64,000 bases of DNA, taken from Rhodovulum sulfidophilum (GTDB lineage: Bacteria; Pseudomonadota; Alphaproteobacteria; Rhodobacterales; Rhodobacteraceae). The notes under the pieces were generated by a model. That model had not been told where the DNA came from. It saw nothing but the letters and a program-made list of their open reading frames with translations, and made no database searches. Positions 1 to 9,279 of this stretch are shown in pieces (the stretch's first letter is position 1; each line of letters starts with the position of its first letter). A program made the position numbers and the translations under genes. The stretch lies in assembly GCA_003241785.1 (NCBI GenBank), contig QFPW01000002.1:186001-250000 (forward strand), read 5' to 3'.

Positions 1-651
1 GAAGTCGGCCGGATCGTCGCGCAGCAGCTTGTCGTGGAAGTAGTAGTTCACCGTGTCGAGCCGGAACCCGTCCACGCCGCGCTCCAGCCAGAAGCGCATC
101 GTGCCGAGGAGCCAGTCCTGCACCGCCGGATTGTGGAAGTTGAAGTCCGGCTGCTCGGCGAGGAAGTTGTGGAAATAGTACTGGTGCCGCCGCGGCTCCC
201 AGGTCCAGGCGCCGCCGCCGAAGATCGCGAGCCAGTTGTTGGGCGGCGAGCCGTCGTGCTTGGGATCGGCCCAGACGTACCAGTCGGCCTTGGGATTGTC
301 GCGGCTCTGCCGGCTCTCGACGAAGAACGGATGCTTCGAGGAGGAATGCGACAGCACCTGGTCGATGATGACCTTCAGGCCGAGCTCATGCGCCTTCGCC
401 ACCATCGCGTCGAAATCGGCGAGGCTGCCGAAGACCGGATCGATGTCGGTATAGTCCGCGACGTCATAGCCCATGTCGGCCATCGGCGAGGTGAAGATCG
501 GCGACAGCCAGATCGCGTCCACCCCGAGATCGGCGATATAGGGCAGCCGCTGGGTGATCCCGCGCAGGTCTCCGACGCCGTCGCCGGTCGTGTCCTGGAA
601 CGACCGGGGATAGATCTGATAGGTCACCGAACCGCGCCACCAATCGGCCAT
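1..651 (-). CDS. Alpha-glucosidase (GH13), 5' part only
   Basis: This encodes the first 217 residues of a cytoplasmic glycoside hydrolase family 13 enzyme that hydrolyses alpha-glucosidic bonds in maltose- or isomaltose-type oligosaccharides. The N-terminal barrel opening is typical (WWRGSVTYQIYPRSFQD), followed by GYDVADYTDIDPVFG near residues 61-75, conserved region I around D97 (IIDQVLSH), and region II with GFRLD, which places the catalytic nucleophile at D199. The general acid/base and the C-terminal domain lie outside the window. The ATG at 651 follows a strong GAGGAGG ribosome site. The gene diverges from the glycosyltransferase at 850. The exact bond specificity (alpha-1,4 or alpha-1,6) cannot be read from this part. 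Confidence 0.9.
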   Translation of the reverse strand, partial: MADWWRGSVTYQIYPRSFQDTTGDGVGDLRGITQRLPYIADLGVDAIWLSPIFTSPMADMGYDVADYTDIDPVFGSLADFDAMVAKAHELGLKVIIDQVLSHSSSKHPFFVESRQSRDNPKADWYVWADPKHDGSPPNNWLAIFGGGAWTWEPRRHQYYFHNFLAEQPDFNFHNPAVQDWLLGTMRFWLERGVDGFRLDTVNYYFHDKLLRDDPADF

Positions 652-849
652 GAAGCCCCTCCTCGAACCAAGCGGCGGCCCCCGCGGGCCGCCCGACGGC
701 CGACCGTTTCAGTCCGGCGCCGCTTTGACAAGTCCCCGGGCCGGACTTTGGCCCGCGCCCGGGGCCGGGGCCGGGGCGAACGCCCTTGGCGCGGTCCGGC
801 CCGGCCTCTATTGCTGGTCCGACGAATGACCGACCGGCGTGGAGCGCGC
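652..849. other. Divergent intergenic region between alpha-glucosidase and glycosyltransferase
   Basis: About 200 bp must hold the promoters of both divergent genes. A TTGACA hexamer lies at 725-730 on the plus strand, but no good -10 follows at 17 bp, so I do not call a promoter. GC-rich runs at 740-780 could fold. Confidence 0.3.
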
Positions 850-2070
850 ATGAAGATCCTGTTCATCCACGACAATTTCCCGGCGCAGTTCGGCGTGCTC
901 GGGATGTGGCTCGCGCGCGAAGGCTGGGACGTGACCTTCGCGACCAATGCCGAGCAGGCCGCCGCGCCCGGCATCCGCGTGCTGCGCTACGGCCCGCACC
1001 GCGAGCCGGCGAAGGAGGTCCATCCCTACGCCCAGCCGATGGAGAGGGCCGCGATCAATGGCCAGGGCTTCGCCCGCGCGGCGCTCAAGGCGCGCGACGC
1101 GGGCTACGCGCCCGACATCGTCGTCGCGCATTCCGGCTGGGGCGGGGGCATGTTCGCCCGCGACATCTTCCCCGACGCCGCCTTCGTCGCCTATTGCGAA
1201 TGGTGGTACCGGTTCCCGGGGTCGGACACGCGGTTCCTCTCCGAGCTCACCGGCCAGCCGATCCAGGGCTCGGTGGAATCGCCGATGCTGGAGAGCGCGC
1301 GCAACGCGCCGATCGCGATGGACCTGACGCGCGCCGACGCGGTGCTCTGCCCGACGCGCTTCCAGGCGGCGCAGTTTCCGGAACGGCTGCGGCCGCTCCT
1401 CACCGTGCAGCACGACGGGATCGACACCGCCTATCACGCCCCCGACCTGATGGACCGGGGCTCGACGCTCGACGGGCTGGTCGCGCCCGACGCGCCGGTC
1501 GTGACCTATGCCACCCGGGGCATGGAGCCGCACCGGGGCTTTCCGCAGTTCATGGCGAGCCTGCCCGCCGTGCTCGCCAGCGATCCGCGCATCCAGGTCG
1601 TGATCGCCGGCGAGAACCGCGTCGCCTATGGCGGGCGGACGCAGCGCGAGGTCGACTGGAAGGCGCGCGCGCTCGAGGAGCACGACCTCGACCCCGCCCG
1701 GGTGCATTTCGTCGGACGTCTCGACCGGCCGGTCTATCGCCGGCTGCTGCGCCGATCGAACGCGCATGTCTATCTGACCGTGCCCTTCGTGCTCTCGTGG
1801 TCGATGCTCGAGGCGATGAGCTTCGCCTGCCCGCTGGTGCTCTCGGACACCGAGCCGGTGCGCGAATTCGCCGATGCCGACTCGGCGACCCTGGTGCCGA
1901 TGAAGGACCCCGCCGCCATCGCGCGCGGCGTGCTCGAGACGCTCGGCGATCCGGTCGCCTCGGAGCGGCGCGCCCGGGCGGCCCGGGCGGTGATCGACCC
2001 CGTCTATTCGACCGCCCGGATCTGGCCCGAGAAGGCGCGGATGTTCGCGGAGCTCGTCCGGAACCGGTAG
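850..2070 (+). CDS. Glycosyltransferase family 4 protein
   Basis: This 406-residue protein has the two-domain GT-B fold of retaining family 4 glycosyltransferases, which move a sugar from a nucleotide donor to an acceptor at the cytoplasmic face of the membrane. The N-terminus MKILFIHDNFPAQFG is typical of the family-4 subgroup with its own N-terminal domain. The donor-binding E-x7-E region lies near residues 315-345 (SWSMLEAMSF followed by DTEPVREF). I chose the ATG at 850, directly before MKILFIHD, rather than upstream in-frame starts, because the residues before it look non-coding. The TAG stop is the first triplet of a dispersed palindromic repeat. Acceptor and product are unknown; no polysaccharide cluster is nearby. 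Confidence 0.85.
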   Translation: MKILFIHDNFPAQFGVLGMWLAREGWDVTFATNAEQAAAPGIRVLRYGPHREPAKEVHPYAQPMERAAINGQGFARAALKARDAGYAPDIVVAHSGWGGGMFARDIFPDAAFVAYCEWWYRFPGSDTRFLSELTGQPIQGSVESPMLESARNAPIAMDLTRADAVLCPTRFQAAQFPERLRPLLTVQHDGIDTAYHAPDLMDRGSTLDGLVAPDAPVVTYATRGMEPHRGFPQFMASLPAVLASDPRIQVVIAGENRVAYGGRTQREVDWKARALEEHDLDPARVHFVGRLDRPVYRRLLRRSNAHVYLTVPFVLSWSMLEAMSFACPLVLSDTEPVREFADADSATLVPMKDPAAIARGVLETLGDPVASERRARAARAVIDPVYSTARIWPEKARMFAELVRNR

Positions 2071-2166
2071 GGCGGACCTCGGTCCGCCTTCACGCGCGAA
2101 GTCGGCGGACCGAGGTCCGCCCTACGCTTTCGCCATCGCATCAACGCGGACCGAGGTTCGCCCTAC
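2068..2166. repeat. Class B palindromic repeat cluster between convergent genes
   Basis: Three copies or half-copies of the short repeat related to TAGGGCGGACCTCGGTCCGC stand in alternating orientation. The first begins with the TAG stop of the glycosyltransferase. The last, on the minus strand, supplies the TAG stop of the membrane protein gene ending at 2163. The arms can pair to form a bidirectional terminator-like hairpin. Confidence 0.8.
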
Positions 2167-4247
2167 CGGCCCTCGATGCGCCACGCGGCGAGCACGAGCC
2201 CCGCGGACAGGAGCAGCATCGCCCAGGCGGGCGCCAGCTCGACCTGGCGGATGTCGCGCAGCTGATAAGCCTGCCGGTCGGCGAGGCCGATCCAGCCGCG
2301 GCCGTCCGCGACCCGGCCCTCGCGCACCATGCGGATCCCGGGCAGGCCGTCCTCGAGCCGCTTCACCCCGCCCCGCGTCGCATCCGCGAGCGGCGCCAGG
2401 ATGTCGCCGGTCGAGACCGGGTCTCGGAACTCGTTCGGCGCCGGCGGCCCCACCACGGCGGTCGCGGTCAGGTCGCCGTTCGCGAGCCGCCAGGCGCCGT
2501 TCTCGGCGTTCTCGATCCGGCCCTGCCAGCGCCCGGGCGCGACCTCGGTCATCGGCACGGTTTCCTCGACGCCCGAGGGGCTCGTCGCAACCACGTCGGG
2601 GATCGTGTCCTCGAGCGTGCGCCGCGTCACCACGACCGCCCCCTCGTCGCCCCCTCCGAGCAGCACCTCCTCCTCGAGCTCCGGCTCCTTCATCAGCCAG
2701 TGCGCGAGCCGGCGCAGCAGCTCCATCTGCGGCCCGCCGCCCTCGTAGCCGCGGCTCCAGAGCCAGGCCTCGTCGGAATTGAGCACCGCGACGCGCCCCT
2801 CGCCCTCGCGCTGGAGCACGAGCAGCGGCGCCGCGTCGGGGCCCTCCATCACCACCGGCCCGCTCGCCGCCACCTCGACGGCGCGGAACCAGCGGCCCCA
2901 GCCCGGCGTGCCGTCCTCGGCGGTCGGGCGCGGCGCGTGCTCCTCGAGCCCGGCGGTCACCGGATGGCGCTCGCCGATCAGCGGGATCTTGGGGGTGAAG
3001 CCTTCCTCGATCACCCGGCCGGTCGGCTCGACCGGCAGCACATCGCGCAGCGGCGAGCGGTAGAGGCTTTCGGCGCCGGCGAAATCCGCTCCGCTCGCGA
3101 TCAGGAGCGCGCCGCCGTCGCGGACGTAGCGGACGATGTTCTCGAAATAGCTGTTCGGCAGGATGCCCCGGCGCTTGTAGCGGTCGAAGATGATCAGGTC
3201 GAACTGGTCGACCTTCTCCATGAAGAGCTCCTGCGTCGGGAAGGCGATCAGGCTGAGCTCGAAGACCGGCACGTAATCCTGCTTGTCCGGCGGGCGCAGG
3301 ATCGTGAAATGCACCAGATCGACCGAGGAGTCCGACTTCAGCAGGTTCCGCCAGGTCCGCTCGCCCGGATAGGGCTCGCCCGAGACCAGGAGCACGCGCA
3401 GCCGGTCGCGCACGCCGTTGATCGAGACGATCTGCGCGTTGTTGCGGTCGGTGAGCTCGCCCATCCGCGCCGGGGTCGAGATCCGGAGCGTGTTCATGCC
3501 GCCCCGGCGCAGCGTCACGGGCAGGGTGACGCTCTCGTTGAGCGGCACCTGGAAATCCTGCGGATCGCCGCCGTCGAGCGCGATCGAGAGCGTCGCGCGC
3601 GGCGCGCCCTGCCCCTCCGGCGGCGGCGCCGCGCCGAGGTCCTCGACCCGGAGCGTCAGGCTCACCGCCTCGTCGACGATGGCGAAGGCGGGCGCGGTCT
3701 CGATCACCACCCGCCGGTCCCAGTCCGCCGCGTGCCCGGTCAGAAGCACCTGCACCGGGGCCGGGAAGGTCGCGAGCGCCGCCGGGTCGTGGATCTGGCC
3801 GTCGGTCACCAGGATCGCCCCGGCGATGCGGTCGGCGGGAAGCTCCGCGACCGCGTCCGAGAGCGCGCTCAGGAGCTTGGTCCCGTCCGCGCCCTTGTCG
3901 GTGACATGGACCTCACGCACCTCGAGCGGGGCGGTCTCGTTGACCCGCCGCAGCTCGGCCCGGAGCCCGTCGAGCGCCTGGGTGAGCTGCGCGCCCCGGT
4001 CGTCGAGCCGGTTGCTCGCGCTGTCGTCGAGCACGACGAGCGCGATGTTGGGCACCGGCGCGCGATCCTCGCGCCGGAGCGAGGGCCCAGCGAGCGCGAA
4101 GAGGAGCACCAGCGCCGCGAGCGCGCGCAGCCACCAGCCGGTCAGCCCGCGCCAGAGCGCCACGACGAGCACCAGCGCGGAGAGCACGGCGAGGGCGATG
4201 ATGAGCGGCGCCGGCAGCGTGGGGTCGAAGCTGATCGCCTGGAACAT
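2163..4247 (-). CDS. Membrane-anchored VWA/amidotransferase-like protein of the MoxR cluster
   Basis: This 694-residue protein has two hydrophobic helices at residues 14-57 and one at the extreme C-terminus (LAPAWAMLLLSAGLVLAAW), so most of it should lie in the periplasm. The section after the first helices (LVVLDDSASNRLDDRGAQL) resembles a von Willebrand A fold. The middle (FDLIIFDRYKRRGILP, then VRDGGALLIASGADF) resembles a class I glutamine amidotransferase-like fold, but I see no catalytic Cys-His-Glu set. It starts directly after the stop of the DUF4159 gene with no spacing, so translation is probably coupled. Members of this cluster usually sit together with MoxR and DUF58 genes and are thought to act in envelope protein maturation or stress. 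The precise role is unknown. Confidence 0.75.
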   Translation of the reverse strand: MFQAISFDPTLPAPLIIALAVLSALVLVVALWRGLTGWWLRALAALVLLFALAGPSLRREDRAPVPNIALVVLDDSASNRLDDRGAQLTQALDGLRAELRRVNETAPLEVREVHVTDKGADGTKLLSALSDAVAELPADRIAGAILVTDGQIHDPAALATFPAPVQVLLTGHAADWDRRVVIETAPAFAIVDEAVSLTLRVEDLGAAPPPEGQGAPRATLSIALDGGDPQDFQVPLNESVTLPVTLRRGGMNTLRISTPARMGELTDRNNAQIVSINGVRDRLRVLLVSGEPYPGERTWRNLLKSDSSVDLVHFTILRPPDKQDYVPVFELSLIAFPTQELFMEKVDQFDLIIFDRYKRRGILPNSYFENIVRYVRDGGALLIASGADFAGAESLYRSPLRDVLPVEPTGRVIEEGFTPKIPLIGERHPVTAGLEEHAPRPTAEDGTPGWGRWFRAVEVAASGPVVMEGPDAAPLLVLQREGEGRVAVLNSDEAWLWSRGYEGGGPQMELLRRLAHWLMKEPELEEEVLLGGGDEGAVVVTRRTLEDTIPDVVATSPSGVEETVPMTEVAPGRWQGRIENAENGAWRLANGDLTATAVVGPPAPNEFRDPVSTGDILAPLADATRGGVKRLEDGLPGIRMVREGRVADGRGWIGLADRQAYQLRDIRQVELAPAWAMLLLSAGLVLAAWRIEGR

Positions 4248-7205
4248 CTACTGCCCCAGCCGGTCGAGCAGGGCCGGCACATGCACCTGGTCGGATTTGT
4301 AGTTGCCGGTCATGACATACATGATGAGGTTGACCCCGAAGCGCATCGCCATCTCCCGCTGCCGCTCGCCCGCGATGCCGCGCCCCACCGGAAACATGGC
4401 CGATCCGTCCGGCCGCTCGGCCCAGGCCGAGGCCCAGTCGTTGCCGCCGATCACCACCGGCGTCACGCCGTCGTTGAGGTTGCGGAACGGCATGCCCTCG
4501 ACCTGCTGCGCCTCGGGCGCCGCCTCGACCCAGACCTGCGAATTCGCCCAGCGGCCGGGGAAGTCCTGCAGCAGGTAGAAGGTGCGGGTCATCACATGGT
4601 CGTCCGGCACCGGTTCCAGCGGCGGGATGTCGAGCCGCACCGCGATGCGCTGCAGCACCCGCCCGTTCGGCGTCGTAGCCCCCATCGTGGCGCCGAGATC
4701 GGCGTCGCGGGTGTCGAAGAGGATCATGCCGCCGAAGCGGAGATAGTCGTTGAGCCGGCCATAGGCCGCGTCCGAGAGGCTCGGCTGCGCCTCGGAGATC
4801 GGCCAGTAGAGGAAAGGATACATCGCGAGCTCGTCGGTCTCGAGATCGACGCCGACCGGCTCGGCCGGCTCGATCGCGGTCCGGTCGAAGAGCACGCGGC
4901 TGAGGCCGCGCAGCCCCGCCTCGCTGATCCCGTCGACGCGCCGGTCGCCGGTGCGGACATAGGCGAGCACCGTCTCGTTGGCGCCGTAGAGCGCGCGCTC
5001 GTCGGCGCTCGCCTCCGGCCCGGGCGCCGGACGCGCGCCGTAGCTTCGCCCGCCATAGGGCGCGGCGCCGAAACCCTGGATCTCGTCGTCGCCGAAGCCC
5101 TGAACCCGTTCGATCGTGGCCGGCGGCGAAGGCGGCGCGAACTCGTCCCAGAACTGGCCCCACGGCCCGTCACCGGCCCGCGCCGGCCCCCCCGGGAAGG
5201 CGAGCGCCGCGGCGAGAAGCGCGCTCGCGGCCACCGCCGCGCCGCGCCGGGCGCGAAGCCGCCCGAGCCGCCCGGAGACCCGGAGCGTCGCGAGCGCGTC
5301 GAGCGCCAGCAGGAGGAGCGCGCCGGCGAGCAGCCACGGGCCGAGCCGCACCTCCTCGGGCTGGGCGAAGGTCTCGACGCGAAGCCCGACCGGCAGCCCG
5401 GCGAGCGGGGCGAGGCGGTCGCCCTCGCGCATCACGTTGACCGCGATCCGCCGATCGCCGCTCGCGTAGATCCCCGGCGGCATGGTGCTCGAGGTCCGCT
5501 CGGCGACCAGCCGCTCGCCGGGGACGCCCGCGACCATGCTCGGCGGCTCGGTGTCGCCGAAGCCGTTCATCACCAGCGCCGGCGACCAGACCGTGCCGGC
5601 GACGGAGTCGGGCGAATCGGCGAGGCCGCCGGCGCTCTGGGTCAGCCGTTCCAGCATCCGGACGAAGAGGCCGGACAGCGGCAGGTTGGACCAGTCGGCG
5701 TTGGCGGTGACGTGGAACAGCACCACCCGGCCGTCGCCCATCGTCTTGCCGGTGACGAGCGGCGTGCCGTCCTCGAGCGTCGCGATGACGCGGTTCGGCA
5801 GTTCGGGATCCGGCTGGGCCATGACCTGCGACGAGACATCGACCTCCTCGGGCACCGGGATGCCGGCGAAGGGGCTGCCCTCGGCGAAGGGCCTGAGCTT
5901 GCGCGGCGCGCCCCAGGACATCGCCCCGCCGACCGAGCGGCCGCCGGCGCGGAGCCGGACCGGGAGCAGCGGATCGGCCTCGGTCTGGCCGGCGCCCGAC
6001 TGCGCGAGGCGGGGCCCTGCGAAGCGCACGAGCAGCCCGCCCCGCTCGACCCATTCGGTCAGCTCGGTCCGCTCCGCGTCGTTGAGCGCGCCGACGTCGG
6101 CGAGGATCAGCACGTCGGGCGCGGCGTTCAGCGTCTCGCTCAGCGGCGCCTCGATCAGCTCGGCGAAGGGTTCGAGCGCCCGGCGCAGATAGTGGAGCGG
6201 GTCGGCGAGGTCCTGCGCCTCGCCGGTGGCGCCGCCCGAGATCAGCCCGACCTTGCGCCGGCGCACCGAATCGTCGGCGAGCGCCACGCCGGCGGCGGAG
6301 CGCCGCTCGGTCAGCGCGATCCGGGCCACGCGGTTGCGCAGCTCCGCCGGCAGGTCGAGCGCGACCTCGGCGGTGGCCTCGCCGGCGGCGAAGGCCCCGG
6401 CGCCGGTGCCGAGCGCCCGCTCGACGCCGTTCGGGTCGGGGCCGATCGCGAGCACGCCCACGGCGCGCTCCGCCCCGGGCTCGGAGCGGAGCGCGGTGAC
6501 GGTGAGCGCGCCGTTCTCGAGCCGGGGCGGCGTCAGCGCCAGCGCCGAATCCGGCGCGGCGACCAGCGTGACCGAGCCATGGCTCATCAGCGCGGAGGCG
6601 AGCGCGCCCTCGGCGCCGTCCGAAACCCCGTCCGAGAGCCAGAGCGTGTCGAAATTCCCGTCCGCCGCGTTCAGCCAGTCGGCCCAGGCGGCGCGATCCG
6701 GACCCCAGCCGCGCGGCGAGAATCCCGCCAGCCGCTCGCTCCACTCCTGGGCCGAGCGCATCGGCGGCGCGGTCTCCGCCGGGACGGGCTGGGTCATCGA
6801 CAGCACCGCCGCCGGCCGGCCATCCCGGGCGGCTTCCTCGAGCGCGACCTGCGCCCGCGCCATCCGCGCGGCCCAGTCGGGCGCGTCGCCCCAGCCGCCG
6901 TCGAGCAGGACGAGGAGCGGGCCGTCGGCCGTCCGAGGCCTCGGGTTCAGCACCGGCCCCGCGAAGGCGAGCACCGCGAGCCCGAGCGCGAGGACACGGA
7001 GCGCGAGCAGCCACCAGGGGGTGCGCTCGGGCATCTTCTCGGGATCCCGCAGCCCGAGCAGCAGGCGCACCCCGGGGAAGGCGCGGCGTCCCGGCGCCGG
7101 CGGCACCGCGCGCAGGAGCCACCACAGCACCGGGAGCGCGATCAGCCCGACCAGCAGCCAGGGCGCGGCGAAGGCGAAGGAGGCGGAAGCGAGGGAGCCG
7201 ATCAT
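4248..7205 (-). CDS. BatA-like / DUF4159 membrane protein
   Basis: This 985-residue protein begins with a BatA-type (aerotolerance regulator N-terminal) domain: a membrane helix near residues 10-30, an FPGVRLLLGL segment, and a second helix ending in AFAGPVLNP near residue 87. A long periplasmic region follows, then further hydrophobic stretches near residues 625-690, and a C-terminal DUF4159 domain from about residue 740. DUF4159 domains have an amidotransferase-like fold and are found almost only in MoxR/DUF58 clusters. The gene ends one base before the next start and lies 7 bases after the DUF58 stop, so the four genes 9152-2163 form one operon. Role: probable envelope partner of the MoxR ATPase; substrate unknown. 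Confidence 0.8.
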   Translation of the reverse strand: MIGSLASASFAFAAPWLLVGLIALPVLWWLLRAVPPAPGRRAFPGVRLLLGLRDPEKMPERTPWWLLALRVLALGLAVLAFAGPVLNPRPRTADGPLLVLLDGGWGDAPDWAARMARAQVALEEAARDGRPAAVLSMTQPVPAETAPPMRSAQEWSERLAGFSPRGWGPDRAAWADWLNAADGNFDTLWLSDGVSDGAEGALASALMSHGSVTLVAAPDSALALTPPRLENGALTVTALRSEPGAERAVGVLAIGPDPNGVERALGTGAGAFAAGEATAEVALDLPAELRNRVARIALTERRSAAGVALADDSVRRRKVGLISGGATGEAQDLADPLHYLRRALEPFAELIEAPLSETLNAAPDVLILADVGALNDAERTELTEWVERGGLLVRFAGPRLAQSGAGQTEADPLLPVRLRAGGRSVGGAMSWGAPRKLRPFAEGSPFAGIPVPEEVDVSSQVMAQPDPELPNRVIATLEDGTPLVTGKTMGDGRVVLFHVTANADWSNLPLSGLFVRMLERLTQSAGGLADSPDSVAGTVWSPALVMNGFGDTEPPSMVAGVPGERLVAERTSSTMPPGIYASGDRRIAVNVMREGDRLAPLAGLPVGLRVETFAQPEEVRLGPWLLAGALLLLALDALATLRVSGRLGRLRARRGAAVAASALLAAALAFPGGPARAGDGPWGQFWDEFAPPSPPATIERVQGFGDDEIQGFGAAPYGGRSYGARPAPGPEASADERALYGANETVLAYVRTGDRRVDGISEAGLRGLSRVLFDRTAIEPAEPVGVDLETDELAMYPFLYWPISEAQPSLSDAAYGRLNDYLRFGGMILFDTRDADLGATMGATTPNGRVLQRIAVRLDIPPLEPVPDDHVMTRTFYLLQDFPGRWANSQVWVEAAPEAQQVEGMPFRNLNDGVTPVVIGGNDWASAWAERPDGSAMFPVGRGIAGERQREMAMRFGVNLIMYVMTGNYKSDQVHVPALLDRLGQ

Positions 7206-7212
7206 CGCGCGC

Positions 7213-8136
7213 TCAGATCCTTTCTCCCACGGCCATGTAGAGCCAGAGCAGCGCGGTTCGAGGGGGTTGGCTCGTCAGGTGGTGCAGGACGCGCCAGCCG
7301 AGGCCGCGCGCCAGATCGTCGAGCCGCGCGCGCTGCTCGGCGAGCCGGCGCCCATAGGCCTCGCGCAGGGCGCGGGCGCGCTGGGTCTCGAATTCGGTGC
7401 CGCCGCCCATGCTCTCGAACACCACGCGGCCGTCGAAGGGGAAGCTCTCCTCGGTCTCGTCGAGGATCTGCACGAAGCAGCCGCGCACGCCCTGGTCCGC
7501 GGCGTGGCTCAGCGCCGGCATCAGCGCGTCGAGGTCGCCGAGGAAATCGGAGAAGAAGACGGCGCGCGCGCCCCGGATCATCCGGTCGGACGGCGGCCTG
7601 CCATAGTCCGGCCGGTCGTCGCGGTCGAAGCCCGAGAGGGCCAGCGCCATCTTGTTGAGCTGGGTCTTGCCGCTCCGCGGCTGCGCCGCGGCGGTGCCCA
7701 TCAGGGCCACCCGCTCGCCGCCGTTCACGAGCGGGACCGAGAGCGCCAGCGCCAGCAGCTGCGCCCGCTCCGCCTTCGAGCGCGAGAGCGCGTCGTCGGA
7801 GCCGCGGTAGTCCATCGACTGCGCGTCGTCGACCCAGAAGGAGACGGTCTGCGCCGCCTCCCATTCCATCTCGCGGATATACTGCTGGTCGGAGCGGCCG
7901 GAGCGGCGCCAGTCGACCATCGTGCGCGCGTCGCCCGGCACGGCCTGACGGTACTGCCAGAAATTCTCGCCATGCCCGGCGCGGCGCCGGCCATGCACGC
8001 CCATCGCCACGGTCGCGGCCAGCATCTCCGCCTCGGCGAGCAGCGGCGGCAGGGCCCCCGCCACCTTTTCCGCGTCGCGTCTGAGTCCGACCGGCCCCTG
8101 CGGCTTCATCCTCCCCCGGAGGACGGGCTGGCTCAC
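7213..8136 (-). CDS. DUF58 domain-containing protein
   Basis: This 307-residue protein matches the DUF58 family, whose members carry a degenerate von Willebrand A fold and partner MoxR ATPases. The family core is visible as FWQYRQAVPGDARTMVDW, then a VSFWVDDAQSMDY strand that resembles the metal-site strand of VWA domains, and later VFFSDFLGDLDAL. There is no signal peptide or membrane helix, so it should be cytoplasmic. Its start overlaps the moxR stop by four bases (ATGA), which implies coupled translation. The exact biochemical job of DUF58 proteins is not established. Confidence 0.88.
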   Translation of the reverse strand: MSQPVLRGRMKPQGPVGLRRDAEKVAGALPPLLAEAEMLAATVAMGVHGRRRAGHGENFWQYRQAVPGDARTMVDWRRSGRSDQQYIREMEWEAAQTVSFWVDDAQSMDYRGSDDALSRSKAERAQLLALALSVPLVNGGERVALMGTAAAQPRSGKTQLNKMALALSGFDRDDRPDYGRPPSDRMIRGARAVFFSDFLGDLDALMPALSHAADQGVRGCFVQILDETEESFPFDGRVVFESMGGGTEFETQRARALREAYGRRLAEQRARLDDLARGLGWRVLHHLTSQPPRTALLWLYMAVGERI

Positions 8137-9152
8137 GCCGCGGCCTCCAGGCGCATCACATCGGAGACGAGCTGGGCGATGAGCTGGTCGAGCGTCCGGC
8201 CCTCGGCGCGGGCGGCGAAGCCGAGCGCCATGCGGTGGATCAGGATCGGCCGCGCCAGCGCCGCGACGTCGGTGAGATCGGGCACCAGACGGCCGCGCAG
8301 CAGCGCCCGCGCCCGCACCGCGAGCATCAGCGCCTGGGCCGCGCGCGGCCCGGGACCCCAGCTCACCTGCTGCGTGACGAGCGGATGCGCGTCCGCCGTG
8401 CCCGGCCGGGCGGCGCGGACGAGATCGAGCACGCCGTCGACCACCGCCTCGCCGACCGGCAGCCGCCGCACCAGGCGCTGGGCGGAGACGAGCGAGGCCG
8501 CGTCGAACACCGGCTCCGCCGTCGCGTCGTCGACGCCGGTCGTCGCGAGGATGATCCGGCGCTCCGCGTCGCGGTTGGGATAGTCGAGCTCGACCTGCAG
8601 GAGGAAGCGGTCGAGCTGCGCCTCGGGCAGGGGATAGGTGCCCTCCTGCTCGATCGGATTCTGGGTCGCGAGCACGTGGAACGGCCGCGGCAGCTGGCGC
8701 CGCTGGCCCGCGATCGAGACCTCCTTCTCCTGCATCGCCTGCAGGAGCGCGGACTGGGTCCGGGGCGAGGCGCGGTTGATCTCGTCGCCCATCAGGAGCT
8801 GGCAGAAGATCGGCCCGTCGATGAAGCGGAAGGCGCGGGTTCCGTCCGCGCCGGTCTCGAGCACCTCGGCGCCCAGGATGTCGGCGGGCATCAGGTCGGG
8901 GGTGAACTGGATCCGGTGGGCATTTAGCCCGAGCACGGTGCCGAGCGTCTCGACGAGCCTCGTCTTGGCGAGGCCCGGAACGCCGACGAGAAGCGCGTGG
9001 CCGCCGCAGAGGATCGCGATCAGGACCTGTTCGACCGCGTCGTCCTGGCCGATGATTCGGCGTCCGACCATCTCCCGCGCCCGCGCGAGTCTCGCGCCAA
9101 CCTCCTCGATTTCCGCGACAAGGCCGTCCGAGTTACTCATATCCGCGCTCAT
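8133..9152 (-). CDS. MoxR family AAA+ ATPase
   Basis: This 339-residue AAA+ ATPase has Walker A GVPGLAKT at residues 57-64 and Walker B LLMGDEINR with D123/E124. The sensor region (VLATQNPIEQEGTYPLPEAQ) is near residues 153-172, and the MoxR-type lid follows. MoxR proteins act as chaperones that remodel or load metal into partners containing VWA domains, usually encoded just downstream as here (DUF58, BatA-DUF4159). The ATG at 9152 follows a GGAG site; a second in-frame ATG four codons later is possible. It diverges from DUF1285 at 9280, with which this cluster is commonly associated in Rhodobacterales. Confidence 0.93.
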   Translation of the reverse strand: MSADMSNSDGLVAEIEEVGARLARAREMVGRRIIGQDDAVEQVLIAILCGGHALLVGVPGLAKTRLVETLGTVLGLNAHRIQFTPDLMPADILGAEVLETGADGTRAFRFIDGPIFCQLLMGDEINRASPRTQSALLQAMQEKEVSIAGQRRQLPRPFHVLATQNPIEQEGTYPLPEAQLDRFLLQVELDYPNRDAERRIILATTGVDDATAEPVFDAASLVSAQRLVRRLPVGEAVVDGVLDLVRAARPGTADAHPLVTQQVSWGPGPRAAQALMLAVRARALLRGRLVPDLTDVAALARPILIHRMALGFAARAEGRTLDQLIAQLVSDVMRLEAAA

Positions 9153-9279
9153 TGCTCCTGCCTTTCCGCGCGCCCAACGCGCATCCCGTGTTGTCCGTCT
9201 CTCCCCCCGGCCCTATGCTTCATATCAAAGGACTTCCTCTCCACTCTGACCGAGATTTACTGATCCCGCCACCGAGACG

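Noticed and set aside
786..7658. A 2,290-codon open frame on the plus strand
   Set aside because: It is Arg/Ala/Gly-rich with no domain, and runs antisense to the MoxR-cluster genes. In very GC-rich DNA stops are rare in shadow frames.
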